From Adiantum capillus-veneris (Eukaryota; Streptophyta; Polypodiopsida; Polypodiales; Pteridaceae), in the NCBI GenBank assembly GCA_014529385.2, contig CM043944.1:58456268-58520267 (forward strand): a stretch of DNA of 64,000 bases, in the 5' to 3' direction. Of this stretch, positions 1 to 10,290 are shown piece after piece. Every line of letters begins with the position of its first letter. Position 1 is the stretch's first letter. The notes beneath the pieces were generated by a model. The model searched no databases and was not told the DNA's origin. It was given only the letters and a program-made list of their open reading frames with translations. The translations under genes were made by a program, and so were the position numbers.

Positions 1-584
1 TGTTAATGGGGATGGCCTTAATTACCACCAATTCTGCTCTGACAGCTCCATTTCCCAGAATCTGTCTGAAGCTCTAAATTTATCAAATGAACTTGACTGA
101 TCGAGGCGACCACGGTGGTTCGGAACCGGCCCCTGGTGATACTTAAACTGGAAATATCTTGCCAATTGAAACCCCGATTGACAAACTGGAAAGACCGACA
201 TGCTCCTGGAAGTGAGCACTTCGGACCCATGCATTCCTATCATCTTTGACCTTTTATCAGCAGGTGTCCAATCCGGTATGGATCTGCTACTGACTCAACT
301 TAAAACTATCATAACTTCTTATCTGTAGCTTCGATTGATGAGCCATAAAGACAGGCTTGTAGAGCACCTTGAGTACTTCAACTTTGATGAATAAAATCCC
401 ATCTATGACCACTTCAAGCATACTCACTGTTTAGCATTACCAAGACATCTTTTGGCCCTTAGAGTCGCATCCTGCACACTTTTAACATAAAATTGGCTTG
501 TTAGCAAGCCCTTATAACTGCTGAATAATCATGTAGGGTTCAAATAAACCTGATTGGCATCCCTTTGCTCATTTTATTGTCATG
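1..584. other. No gene recognised; flank of CACTA copy 1
   Basis: I see no supportable gene here. Open frames are short, overlap on opposite strands and match no family I know. The stretch precedes the first recognisable transposase residues at about 585, so it may be a decayed 5' part of the CACTA element or older flanking repeat DNA. Confidence 0.4.
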
Positions 585-903
585 TGAGCGGAGCAGCACG
601 ACAATGTCAAGAAGGAAATCTACAAAGGTCATGAAGTGCATCTTCCAAAGGATCATGAGTTACGAGATGGTTTTTTGGGAAGAAAACATCCAAGGATGTC
701 TGCTCGAGCATGGTTAGATAAGAAGGAGATGTGTGATGATAGTTTTTACAAGGGATGAAGAGATTCTCTCTATGGTATGAGTTGCCATATTGGCCTAGAC
801 TCATGATCAATCACTTTCTTGATCCAATGCACATATTCAAGAATGTGGGTAATCTGGTGTGGGACCATCTCATCGGTAAGAAGATACTTTGGGAGCTAGA
901 ATT
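585..903 (+). pseudogene. TNP2-like CACTA transposase fragment (part 1)
   Basis: This segment encodes part of a plant TNP2/Transposase_21-type protein, which in active elements binds the transposon ends and cuts them. Visible pieces are KEIYKGHEVHLPKDHELRDG (about 612-671), matching the family's 'Y.GHRRFLP..H..R' region, and ELPYW followed by DPMHIFKNV (about 779-846), the counterpart of the conserved 'ELPYW...D.MHIEKNV' block. At least two frame changes or stops separate these pieces. The reading stops at 903, where the copia LTR begins, and the same protein resumes beyond that element near 6320. The N-terminal part of the transposase is missing upstream. Confidence 0.7.
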
Positions 904-1225
904 TGTAAAGAATGAGGATACAAGAGAGCTACACAAGACAAGCACAAAGCACACAGAGATGGAAAGCTTCTTCTTCTTCTTCACAGAAAAGAGAGTAAAA
1001 AATGACTAAGTGCTAAAGCTGAAAAGTAGCACATATGTACATGCGGTCACTAAGTGTGAACTCGCTAGAAGCGTACTAGGCTGGCACTATAAGTGTAGTC
1101 TAGCTGTAGAATCACTGGCAGAGATCCTTCGTGTCGGTCACCTAACGCGCCAGTGAGTAAATTTCGTAAGCGGCCAAGACCCGTAGTGGATGCCAGCTCA
1201 AGGTGTAGAGCTCGACATCTCAACA
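904..1225 (-). repeat. 3' LTR of the young copia element
   Basis: The LTR runs from TGTAAAGAATG to ATCTCAACA in plus orientation, so it starts with TG and ends with CA on either strand. It matches 5832-6153 with four substitutions, all transitions. The pol stop codon (1198-1200) lies inside this LTR, so pol overlaps the LTR by about 28 bp. Confidence 0.95.
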
Positions 1226-2829
1226 CTCCCCCTCGAGCTCTGCATGTCGCAGAGTCCAAGCATAGTCCGGAAACGTCGAAGCTTCTCAGCTCCGAGGGCC
1301 TTGGTAAAGATATCCGCTATCTGCTCCTCTGTGCTGACGTAGACCAAGTCGATGTCGCCCGCCAACACTCGCTCTCGAACGTAGTGGTAATGGACCTCTA
1401 TGTGTTTGGTCCTAGCATGGAACACTGGGTTCCTAGCCAACTGCATGCTGCTGAGGTTGTCACAATGAATGACAATCTGCTGGTCCACCTGCACTCCCAA
1501 GTACTCAAGTAATGTGCGTAGCCAAGCTACCTCGCACGCCGCAACTGCTGCACCTCTGTACTCGGCCTCTGTGCTCGATAAAGCAACCGTAGGCTGCTTT
1601 TTGCTGCTCCAAGTAACAACAGCACTCCCAAAGGAGAACATGAAGCCACTCGTAGATCTCCTATCAACAATGCTACCTGCCCAATCTGCATCTGTATACC
1701 CATACAATGCTAATGGTGCATCTGCTGCATAGAACAATGCGTAGTCAAGAGTCCCTTGCACATACCTAAGTGTGCGTCGTACTCCATCCAAATGTGGCTT
1801 CCTCGAAAGCTGCATGAACTGACTCTCCAAGCCTACTGTGTAGCTCAAGTCTGGCCTTGTGATAGTCAAGTAGATTAGACTACCCACCATCTTCCTGTAC
1901 ATATTGACATCCTCAACAACCTCACCCTTCTCTGCACTCAGCTTTGCATTCACATCCAAGGGAATGGAAATCGGCTTACAATCAGCCATACCATACTTTG
2001 ACAACATGTCCAAAGCATATTGTCTCTGTGACAGCCATACACCCTCTGGAGTCCTGATCACCTCAATGCCAAGAAAGTAGCGCAACTCGCCCAAATCTTT
2101 CATTTCAAACTCCTGTTTGAGAAGACCCTTCACATGGTCAATCTCCATAGCATTGTCACCAACAATAATAAGGTCATCTACATATATGGTAATGACTACA
2201 ATCCCCACATCACTCTCACGTACATAGAGTGAATGATCAGCATGAGCTCTCCTAAAACCAATACTGACAAGATACTTGGCAATCCTGTCATACCATGCTC
2301 TAGAGGCTTGCTTCAAACCATACAAAGCTTTGAGAAGTCTGCATACATAATCTGGGTAACCTGGATCGACATAACCAGGTGGCTGATCCATATACACTTT
2401 CTCTTGCAACTCACCATTCAAGAAGGCATTCTTTACATCCATTTGATGCATAATCCATCCTCTAGATGCAGCCACTGCTATGACAGCTCTCACAGTCGTC
2501 ATCTTTGCCACTGGAGCAAAGGTCTCCTCATAGTCTATGCCATACGTCTGTGCATAACCCTTTGCGACTAGCCTTGCCTTGTGACGCTCAATGTTACCAT
2601 CAGCCTTATGCTTGGTTTTATACACCCATTTACAGCCAATAGATTTCTTGCCACTTGGCAATGGCACCAACTCCCATGTGTCATTTGCTTCCAATGCAGC
2701 CATCTCTTCATTCATTGCATCATCCCAATGCACATTTCCAACTGAATCCTCAAAACATGTGGGCTCCACATCCTGTATCACCTTAGCCATGTAGGCTTGG
2801 TGATGCGCTAGATACCCATCATAAGTCAA
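1198..2829 (-). pseudogene. copia pol: reverse transcriptase and RNase H
   Basis: This 543-codon open stretch encodes the copia RT and RNase H, which copy the element's RNA into cDNA in cytoplasmic particles. In order it shows the RT start (NDTWELVPLP, WVYKTKHKADG), AFLNGELQEKVYMDQPPGY, LYGLKQASRAWY, the catalytic YVDDLII (near 2160-2180), and the RNase H with YTDADWAG, SSTEAEYRG and IHCDN acidic motifs and KHIEVHYHYVRE. It ends RGSVEMSSSTP, overlapping the LTR. It is the downstream part of one reading frame with gag, protease and integrase, and is cut off from them by a TAG just upstream (2830-2835). The catalytic residues are all present, so this segment itself looks intact. I call it a pseudogene because the full polyprotein cannot be read through. 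Confidence 0.93.
1226..1237 (-). other. Polypurine tract of the young copia element
   Basis: On the minus strand this reads CTCGAGGGGGAG directly against the 3' LTR start (TGTTGAG). Its position and purine content fit the plus-strand primer site of an LTR retrotransposon. The same tract recurs at 6154-6165, beyond the other LTR. Confidence 0.8.
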
Positions 2830-2832
2830 TTT

Positions 2833-3198
2833 CTAAACTGGATTTCTGACTCTATTAGATCTGCGCGGTCCTTGGTCACTCCTTTGCCCTCTAGCATCTT
2901 CTTGTACTTTCCTTACACCAGGTGTCCTGACAGCCGGAATTCCAAATTCCTCATCAAGACTTTGTTCAGAACCATCTGAATCCATGTCTACATGTGAAAA
3001 ACCTGATGATGCATCAACCATAAAGGGAGGTTCATAAACCTTTTCCTTTCCTTTTCGTGATACATTCCCTGTACCTGTTGGTGGAGTAACCTGCGTACGT
3101 AGTCTACCATTCCATGGTTTCTCAATAGAGCCACGAGAAGAGGACTCTTGTGGTCCACTCAAAACCTGTGACTGTGGCCTCACATTTTGTACAACCAC
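2833..3198 (-). pseudogene. copia pol: linker between integrase and RT
   Basis: This 121-codon stretch is in the same frame as the integrase above it and the RT below it. It is rich in Ser, Pro, Gly and charged residues (for example SRGSIEKPWNGRLR and DQGPRRSNRVRNPV), typical of the variable linker between the copia integrase C-terminal region and RT. A TAG (3244-3246) in a position where related elements usually have Trp (…SSWYS…) separates it from the integrase. A second TAG (near 2833) separates it from RT. No separate function is implied. Confidence 0.8.
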
Positions 3199-3243
3199 AT
3201 CATCTTTTACATCAACCCCAATAGTGCCATGTGCATTACTGTA

Positions 3244-4002
3244 CTAGCTGCTCATCTCATCAAAGACTACATCTCTGCTCACTCGTAATTCTCGTGTAGT
3301 AGGATTGTAGCACCTGTACCCCTTTTGTTCAAGGGAATATCCCACAAGAATACATTTCTCTGCTTTAGGATCCAATTTCCTACGCAACTCATCTGGTACA
3401 TGCATGTAAGCTATGCAGCCAAACACTTTCAAGTGTGCCAAATCAGGCTTTGTACCTGTAAACTTTTCCTCAGGTGTTACATCATGCACCGCAGCTGTAG
3501 GTGTCCTGTTCATAATGTACACAGCTGTATTTACAGCTTCAGCCCAGAAATGATGAGGCATGTTCTTCTCATTCATCAATGCACGTGCAACCTCTGCAAT
3601 GTGCCTGTTTTTCCTTTCTGTGACCCCATTCTGCTGTGGAGTATATCTGCATGTAAACTGCCTGTGTATACCATGCATTCGCAGAAAATCTGAAAAATCA
3701 TTGGAGAAGTACTCTCCCCCTCCATCTGACCTCAATGTCTTGATTTGCATATCTGTCTCCTTCTCAATCATGACTTTGAAGTCTTGAAAGTGACCAAACA
3801 CTTCACTTTTGTTACGCATGAAGTAGACCCATACTTTCCTTGTATGGTCATCAATGAAAGAGACATAATACCTGCAACCATGTATACTTGCAGTATCGGT
3901 TGGACCCCAAACATCTGTGTGCACCACCTCAAGTGGCCTTTTACATACATTGCGCTCATGTGGAAATGAGCCCTTTGACTGTTTTCCAAACTGGCATGCT
4001 GC
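3244..4002 (-). pseudogene. copia pol: integrase
   Basis: Integrase of the copia polyprotein, which joins the cDNA to nuclear DNA. The catalytic D-D-E core is complete: HTDVWGP (near 3915), LRSDGGGEY (near 3730) and QQNGVTERKNR (near 3635). It continues with FWAEAVNTAVYIMNR and the conserved LKVFGCIAY, GYSLEQKGYRCYNP and VSRDVVFDE blocks. The zinc-finger region just upstream is damaged: a TGA at 4003-4005 replaces the first Cys of the expected C-x2-C (…HKV, stop, AACQFGKQ…). The frame is otherwise unbroken from 4002 to the TAG at 3244-3246. Confidence 0.92.
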
Positions 4003-5550
4003 TCACACTTTATGCATACCATCCACCTTGAATTTGGGCAAACCTTTTACAATCTGTTTTGATTGCATGCTGCGCAATCTCTGCTCATTGACATGGCCAA
4101 TGCGTTTGTGCCAAATGTCAACATCAGCCACAACACCTGTGCCCTGTGCAAATAATGCAGCTTTTACCTCAGGCATGTCTACATTCAGCGTAAACATTCT
4201 GCCCACACATTTTCCCTCTGTGATCAGCTTACAGCCATTCTGGAAATCTTCTACATAACAGCCATTTGGATTGAAGCGAACCTGCAAACCCTGCTCAACC
4301 ATTTGTCCAAAAGAAACAAGATTCTTTGTAATGTTTGGGACATGAAGTACATCTGCTAAGTACTTTGATTTCCCACTCTTCGTATTTAGAGGTATGTCCC
4401 CTACATGAGCAATGGGGTGAGCTGTGTCATCTCTTGTCTGCACATAGCCTGACACATCTGGTTTGCGCATATCTCTAAACCACTCTCCACGAGACGTCAT
4501 GTGATTAGAGGCACCTGAATCCACATACCAAACATCATCTTGGGTGGAATTCTCTGCAGTCATTGTATTCATTACATGCTGCATAACAAACATGCGCTCG
4601 TTTTTGCTGTCATCTGCATCTCTGCTAGTAGATGCATAGTTGCCTTGTTCTCTCTTTCTACTTGCTTTTCCCTTTGGAAAGTCACGTGACATGTGACCTC
4701 TTTCACCACAAGTCCAACATTCTCTACTATCTGGAGTATGTTGCTGCCTGCTTGATCCTGCACCACGACCTCTTTGACTCCCCCTCCCTTGAGACTGGTT
4801 TCCCCTGCCACCTGTATTGTTTTGATTTGATTGACCTTCCAGAAATTGGCCCCTGCAACCCCTTGGGCCTCGACCACGACCTCTACCTCTACCTCTGTTG
4901 GAGTTAGAATAGAAGGCCTGTTCAATATTATTTCTGCCATGAGAAGAAGATGTGTCAAGGTTCTTCTCCTCAAGAATAAGCATAGAAATCAAATCTTGGA
5001 ACACGGGGATGTCGTCTCTTGTATTCATGGAAGACCTAAAATGTACATACTCATCTCCTAGACCATCCAAGCATGCACGGACAATGTCATCGTCTTCCAC
5101 TGAGACTTTAATAGATCCAAGAGCCTCAATGATACTCTTGATCTTCAAGGCATAATCATTGATTGAGAGGTTGTTCCTCTTAACCTGATTTAGCTCCGAC
5201 TTTAGTTGAAGCTTCCTGGCCTTGGTGTTCACCTCGAACACTCTGCCTAAGTTTCTCCATGCAATGGCGGGGGTTTCAGCATCCTGTAGATAGCCCATCA
5301 TGCCATCTGTGATGCTCATAGATAGCCAATACATCACTTTGCTCTGGCCTTGTTACCAGTCCCTCAAAGCTTTCCTTTGTTCTGCTGTAGCATTTTCCTC
5401 GGGAATCTCTGGTTCCTTTTCATTGTCTCCTTCTACATAGTCCCAATAACCTTTTCCTTTTAGGAAATTTGTTATTCTGAACTTCCATGCAGGGTAGTTA
5501 TTTTTCTCAAGCTTCTCAGTAACAATCTGACTGAAACCGTCAGATATCTT
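4003..5550 (-). pseudogene. copia gag and protease
   Basis: Gag (UBN2 type) builds the virus-like particle, and the protease that follows cuts the polyprotein. The gag start region (EKLEKNNYPAWKF, about 5510) and GKGYWDYVEG are readable but are separated from the rest by a TAA at 5353-5355. The main open stretch (5337-4003) shows the gag body, a basic RGRGRGRG region, a zinc knuckle (CWTCGERGHMSRDF) and the protease motif WYVDSGASNHMT (about 4500-4535). The knuckle should end in Cys but has Phe, so one zinc ligand is missing. The pre-integrase segment WHKRIGHVNEQRL follows. I found no convincing gag ATG at the 5' end. Confidence 0.88.
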
Positions 5551-5809
5551 GAAGCACTAAGACAAAATAGCTGCAATCTGCAAAAACCTGCAAATCTGCT
5601 GAACCTGCTATCGTGGTTCCTGTAACGCTTTCTACACTCAACGAGTGTCCACAATGAAGCGTTTCACAACCACTGTACTTGTACAGTAAATCTCTGTATA
5701 CTGCACTTTGGAGACCTGTTCAGAAACTTGTGCGAAAAACCTGTTCGGCATCTGGTCGTGGATTGCGAACGAAGGGATTGTGATGCTCTTGCTCTCTTAG
5801 CCTCTCTTG

Positions 5810-5831
5810 CCTGCACCAGGCTCTGATACCA
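5810..5831 (-). other. Primer-binding site (tRNA-iMet type), young copia
   Basis: On the minus strand the sequence next to the 5' LTR is TGGTATCAGAGCCTGGTG, and its first 12 bases are the standard plant copia match to the 3' end of initiator Met tRNA. It fixes both the LTR boundary (5832) and the element's orientation. Confidence 0.93.
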
Positions 5832-6153
5832 TGTAAAGAATGAGGATACAAGAGAGCTACACAAGACAAGCACAAAGCACACAGAGATGGAAAGCTTCTT
5901 CTTCTTCTTCACAGAAAAGAGAGTAAAAAATGACTAAGTGCTAAAGCTGAAAAGTAGCACATATGTACATGCGGTCACTAAGTGTGAACTCGCTAGAAGC
6001 GTACTAGGCTGGCACTATAAGTGTAGTCCAGCTGTAGAATCACTGGCAGAGATCCTTCGTGTCGATCACCTAACGCACCAGTGAGTAAATTCCGTAAGCG
6101 GCCAAGACCCGTAGTGGATGCCAGCTCAAGGTGTAGAGCTCGACATCTCAACA
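5832..6153 (-). repeat. 5' LTR of the young copia element
   Basis: A 322-bp LTR with the same ends as 904-1225 and four transitions between them. It is the promoter-bearing LTR for the minus-strand element. It is followed on the plus strand by a polypurine tract and pol 3' end belonging to a second copy, not by host sequence. Confidence 0.95.
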
Positions 6154-6262
6154 CTCCCCCTCGAGCTCTGCATGTCGCAGAGTCCAAGCATAGTCCGGAA
6201 ACGTCGAAGCTTCTCAGCTCCGAGGGCCTTGGTAAAGATATCCGCTATCTGCTCCTCTGTGC
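6154..6262 (-). pseudogene. Second copia pol 3' end behind the 5' LTR (tandem remnant)
   Basis: This 109-bp segment appears identical by eye to 1226-1334: a polypurine tract plus the last 36 or so codons of pol (EEQIADIFTKALGAEKLRRF). It lies on the outer side of the 5' LTR, where host DNA is expected. The arrangement is therefore pol fragment, LTR, full interior, LTR, meaning an originally tandem or recombined pair sharing one LTR. The match ends at 6262, and a short direct repeat (GCGGATCGTATGGA, twice within 6261-6293) follows before CACTA sequence resumes. Confidence 0.9.
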
Positions 6263-7030
6263 GGATCGTATGGAGATGCGGATCGTATGGAGAAATAATC
6301 ACCAAAAACAACACCTGATGGATCGATAAAACTCCCTAAATCACCATGGATTTTGACAGGAGGCCAATAATCCAAAGTAAAAGAGATCAATATTTGATCT
6401 CTGAGGACGTCCACACTGGCATAATGCACTCGCTTCGAGCATGTTTCACTAAAGAAGGGAAGCTTATTGGTTTGAATTCACACGCTTGGCATAACATGTG
6501 TTAGGTATGTTTGAAGTGAAATAGGTCATAGTAGGAATTACGTAGCATATTTGAGTGTGCACTTTAATACCATTGCTAATCCTGTTTTGCAGTTTTTTTC
6601 ACTGGTGGCCATTCAGGGTTGTTTGTCCCCTAACATCCCTACCACAATCTACAATCTCATGAAGTTGGTGCAATGGATCTCCCAAAAGGAGATCCGTGTA
6701 GTTTCCATACCATCCACCAAACTAAACACTCTGGAGGTTGCTTGCATGTTCAAAATTCGCTTTCCTACTACCATGCTAACCATTCAAGTGCATCTTCTTG
6801 TTTGTACATAGTTGACGATTTTGAGCTTATAGATAAGCCATATATTGAGTAGCTTCACATATATGTGAAGCTATATATTGAGTAGCTTCACATATAAGCT
6901 CAGCAGATGAGGTGGAAATAGTAGTACAAGGCATTTTGAATGGATGTTCTTTTTAGAACGTTTCATGAAAATTCTCAAGGGATCTATGCATTAGAAGGCA
7001 CAACTAGAGGGTAGCCTGACAGAGGGTTTG
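6263..7030 (+). pseudogene. CACTA copy 1: TNP2 end and DUF4218-like region
   Basis: This continues the transposase interrupted at 903. The segment ending in KEGKLIGLNSHAWHNMC (up to about 6500) is the counterpart of the family's 'G.KSHD.H.LM' block. A likely intron at 6505-6592 (GT…TTTTGCAG, 88 bp) follows. The next exon reads GCLSPNIPTTIYNLMK, then FPTTMLTIQVHLLV and WMFFLERFMKILKGSMH, matching the DUF4218 pattern '..HLLVHL…W.YP.ERY...LKG'. Stops (for example TAA near 6318 and at 6834) and a frame change make it non-functional. Confidence 0.7.
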
Positions 7031-8278
7031 CTGATATCACAATCCCTATTTTACATTGGACATTGGTTAGAAGAATTTGATTGTGCCCAAGATACGCTTT
7101 GGCGCACAATGGATGATGAGCACATATTTGGGATTGTGATGTGCAATCTCGGTGTTGAAAAGAAAATGACGGAAGATCTAGAGGCTAAGATCAATCGATT
7201 TTGCATGCTTCACAATCAAATGATGCAAAAGTGGATTTTCATAGTACGAGGATGAAAAACAAGACCGACAAAGGGCACGAATTGAATGAAGACAGTGAAG
7301 ATGACCACCGATGCATTATCTGGAGGGTCTTGAGAGCCTACCAACATTCATGAGCTTAAGATGGTTGCACAGCCAATTGAAAAGCACACAACAGTGTGGT
7401 AAACAAGTGACTAAGGAGGAGTGGGAGTACTCGAGGGATTGTAGGTCCAAGATATGTATAACTTGTGTCTTTCTAGATGTTTGGATGGCCACTCATAATC
7501 ATCGTTGGTTGTAGTATAAGTCATACACGATAGCATGGTGTAAAAGTTAACATTTTAGGGTGGAATGGATCGACAAAAAATGTTCTACACAAGATTGGGG
7601 AATCATGGAAAAATTCAAACAATCTAGTGGAGGACGGTCTTCTGATGCAAATCCTGTGGTGGCGACGCTCACTTACTTCGACACACTAAAAGAAATTTTG
7701 AGGATAGACTACAAAGGATTTTTTGTGGATTTGTTTGGCATGCAATGGTAGAAGATAAACATGGAGGGTCGCAACGCTACTGTCACAGAGGAGAGTCAGG
7801 TTTCCTTGAGTTAAACACAACTAAAAAGTGGAACAACCTTTGAGACACTTTCGTACTACCCGAGCATTCTGAACAAGTAAGTCTGTAAATATTTAACATC
7901 CAACTTTAAAGAGTTGATGGTTTGGAAGAACTTATGTAAGTTATGTGGCTCTTGCAGGTGGTATTCCATCGTACAAAGTTTGCACCAAATTGGTGGTATG
8001 TCAAAAAGGTAGCTTCTCATAATACATGAACGTATGTGGGCTACAATGTGCCAATCACCTTGGCATCTGTGGAGGAGATTGGAGAGGATACTGATTCAAA
8101 AGTCGTTGAGGTGGTGCCAGACAAGCCTTGCGCTGTTACTCTCTATGGGATGCATGCGGCGGACCTTGCAACGGATGACATTTTCCTAAACAAAGAGCTC
8201 TATATAGACATAGCGAGTTATACTGAGTTATGCAAGGATGAGAGAGAGACCTCTTTAAGCCATAGACATTGTATCTGA
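7031..8278 (+). pseudogene. CACTA copy 1: transposase C-terminal part, DUF4216-like
   Basis: The first readable block (7057-7255) begins IGHWLEEFDCAQDTLWRTMD and closely matches 25292-25480 of copy 2. A second block (7560-7751, then shifted) contains YFDTLKEILRIDYKGFFVDL, the counterpart of the DUF4216 core ('YYG.L.EI..L.Y….LF.C.W'). After a likely intron (GTAAGT at about 7876, AG near 7957) a third block (8036-8278) reads VEEIGEDTDSKVVEVVPD and ends LCKDERETSL, again shared with copy 2 (26307-26501). Frameshifts separate the blocks. Confidence 0.68.
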
Positions 8279-9289
8279 GAAAATTTTCTTCTTTTTACAT
8301 ATATATTGTATTCACGTGGAGTTTTGCACATTCTTGTCTCTATGCTACACTTGCAAAATTTAATTGTGCATCGAATTATAACTTTTTCAGATTTTCTTCT
8401 CCATTCATCATTAAGATTTAATGTTCATGTATTTAATGCAGGTATCGTTAGAAGATTTTGGAGGTCAATTGCAGGGCCTTCCAAGAAATCGCATTTCTCT
8501 CTCTAGAAAATTATCTTAAAATGCATTTGCACTTATTGAGTATGTCCACCAAAAGGACAATTAGATACTTTGAAAAGTAAACGTAACTTTTCAGAAGTCC
8601 TTGACAACGATCACTTTTTCATTAAATATGAGTGACATTTTCATGAGGCTAGTGCCGCTCATGTAATGTGTCTTGCATCCTCATTGATGAGAAAAACTCA
8701 CAAAACTATTAGCTCCGAAACGTCCAAAAAGCTAAAAATTGAATGTCTAATTGCCCTTTTCTAACACCCGGAGAGGGAGAAATTGCAAGAAAAACTCAAA
8801 AAGAGGTTTTTTTTGAGCTCTCGTGCAGAGGCCCATTTACAAAATTTTGAGGTGGCGCTCAGGTGCCATTCGGCACAAACTCTCTATTAGAGGTTTTTTG
8901 GAAATTTCTTCCACTCCAGGTATCAAAAAAAGATAAGTAGACATTCGAGTTATGGGTTTTTGGGCATTCCGAACGCATTGGCGGTGTAAAAGTATTCCAA
9001 GTTTGACACAAGTTGATAGTTCTGTGACTTTTGTCATTCCAAGGATAATGCAAGCCATATTGAATGAGCGGCGCCAAGCTCGTAAAGAAGACACTCGCAT
9101 TTAATAAAAATGTGTCTATTTTCAAGGACAATTGGATCATTGAATGCATGGATGCTACCTTTTTTATATTTTTGATAATTTAAGGCTTATTTTCTATGTA
9201 AAATTGGCTCTTCTCTCATTGGAGGAGCTCTTTTTTCTCTCTCTACTAAAAGGTCCTCCAAAAGACCTCTGAAATTTTGTAATGGGATG
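8279..9289. other. CACTA copy 1 intergenic or intronic stretch
   Basis: No recognisable domain. It lies between the DUF4216 part and the second gene of CACTA copy 1, and corresponds in position to 26500-26925 of copy 2. A shared segment ends TTAATGCAGGTAT (near 8450 and near 26928), a possible splice acceptor. The extra 600 bp relative to copy 2 may be a later insertion. Confidence 0.4.
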
Positions 9290-10290
9290 ATGATAAGTTT
9301 CAACTTTCTTGCTTCCGTGGACCCCAAGCAGAGGAGGTCGTACGACGACTACCATCACTCCGGTATAGACTCATGTCATTCCACTCCTTTAGAGTATCCA
9401 TCTACTTCATAGCAATCAGTGTGCTCCAAGAGTTCGGTGTCGACTATACAATCTTCACACTCCTCTAGGCACCAACACTCTAGTGGTGGTGGCGTTTGTT
9501 GTGGAGGAGCCACTGTTGATGCTTCCACACCATCTTATAGTCTTCAAGGCTCCTTACCTTCCCCTTCTTTGCCCACCCCACACCAGCCACGAAGTCGCCC
9601 TCTACTCCAAGTTTTGCACGGCTATCGGTCATTCCTGGCTACACACTACTTGCTACTCCTCTAGGACTCACCCCACTTGACACTCCTTGCTTTAGAGTCC
9701 TGACTCGCGTGGAGACACCTGTCCTCTGTACTCCCATTGAGACACCACTCAAGACCCAACTGAGACACCTGTAACGACACCCCAAGTTCACGCATCAGAG
9801 AGGCGAGAGGGCTTGCCGTGCTTGATCGACATCAATGACAGCATCATCTTGGATGATAACGGCAAGAAGGTGATCTCACACATATGGGACCTTTGCTCTC
9901 AGGTGTTTCAACACTACGTATTAAACACCTAGGGTGAAGTGACAAATGAATTCAAAGACAGAGTCATCAATATGTTGCATAGCGACTATCCCGTGTCAAG
10001 GCAGGATGAATGCTTCAATGAAGACCTGATGAAGATGCAGATGCGCGAGTACTGTAAGCACAAGTACTATGAAGTGCAAAAAGAAATAAAGCACGGGTGA
10101 AACATGCCACATTAGTTGGCCAAAGAAGATTGGAAGAATGCAAAGCAAGCAGCGTGCAAGAATCATGACAAGTGAAAGCAACAAAAGGATGTATCCAGAG
10201 TGCGAGTAGAGGCAGGGAGCTTGCACCACTTGGGGAGCAGCAGATGGGCATCATTTGAGGCCGACTTTGTAAGCGTTTTTTCATTGCCCT
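9290..10290 (+). pseudogene. CACTA copy 1: Transposase_24-like second gene
   Basis: The second CACTA gene, by comparison with copy 2. It has a Ser/Pro-rich N-terminal part (SSHSSRHQHSSGGG, STPSYSLQGSLPSPSLP, 9419-9664), then decayed counterparts of the copy 2 segment containing NTWSEVTNELKDRV (about 9930-9980) and of the closing 'HHLGSG.WASFEADF' block (about 10222-10270). The block resembles the plant Transposase_24 'GSGGYA' region. Multiple stops and frame changes are present. Exon-intron borders like those of copy 2 follow at about 10270 and 10485. Confidence 0.65.

Larger units (their letters stand above)
904..6153 (-). mobile_element. Ty1/copia LTR retrotransposon, young, minus strand
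   Basis: A complete-looking copia element on the minus strand, 5' LTR at 5832-6153 and 3' LTR at 904-1225, both 322 bp with four substitutions between them by eye (about 98.8% identity). That points to recent insertion. The minus-strand order is LTR, tRNA-iMet primer site, gag, protease, integrase, RT, RNase H, polypurine tract, LTR. This order (integrase before RT) defines Ty1/copia. It sits inside the transposase gene of CACTA copy 1, whose sequence is recognisable on both sides. No target-site duplication is visible, because on the right the sequence runs on into a second piece of the same element (6154-6262) rather than into host DNA. The coding frame has four stops. Confidence 0.93.

Noticed and set aside
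1065-1512. Open frames on the plus strand across the copia RNase H and LTR
   Set aside because: They lie opposite the real minus-strand pol gene, and the same shadows recur in the duplicated LTR at 5993-6329.
4572-4973. 133-codon minus-strand frame over the gag knuckle region
   Set aside because: It overlaps the true gag frame in another phase; the true frame shows the zinc knuckle and protease motif.
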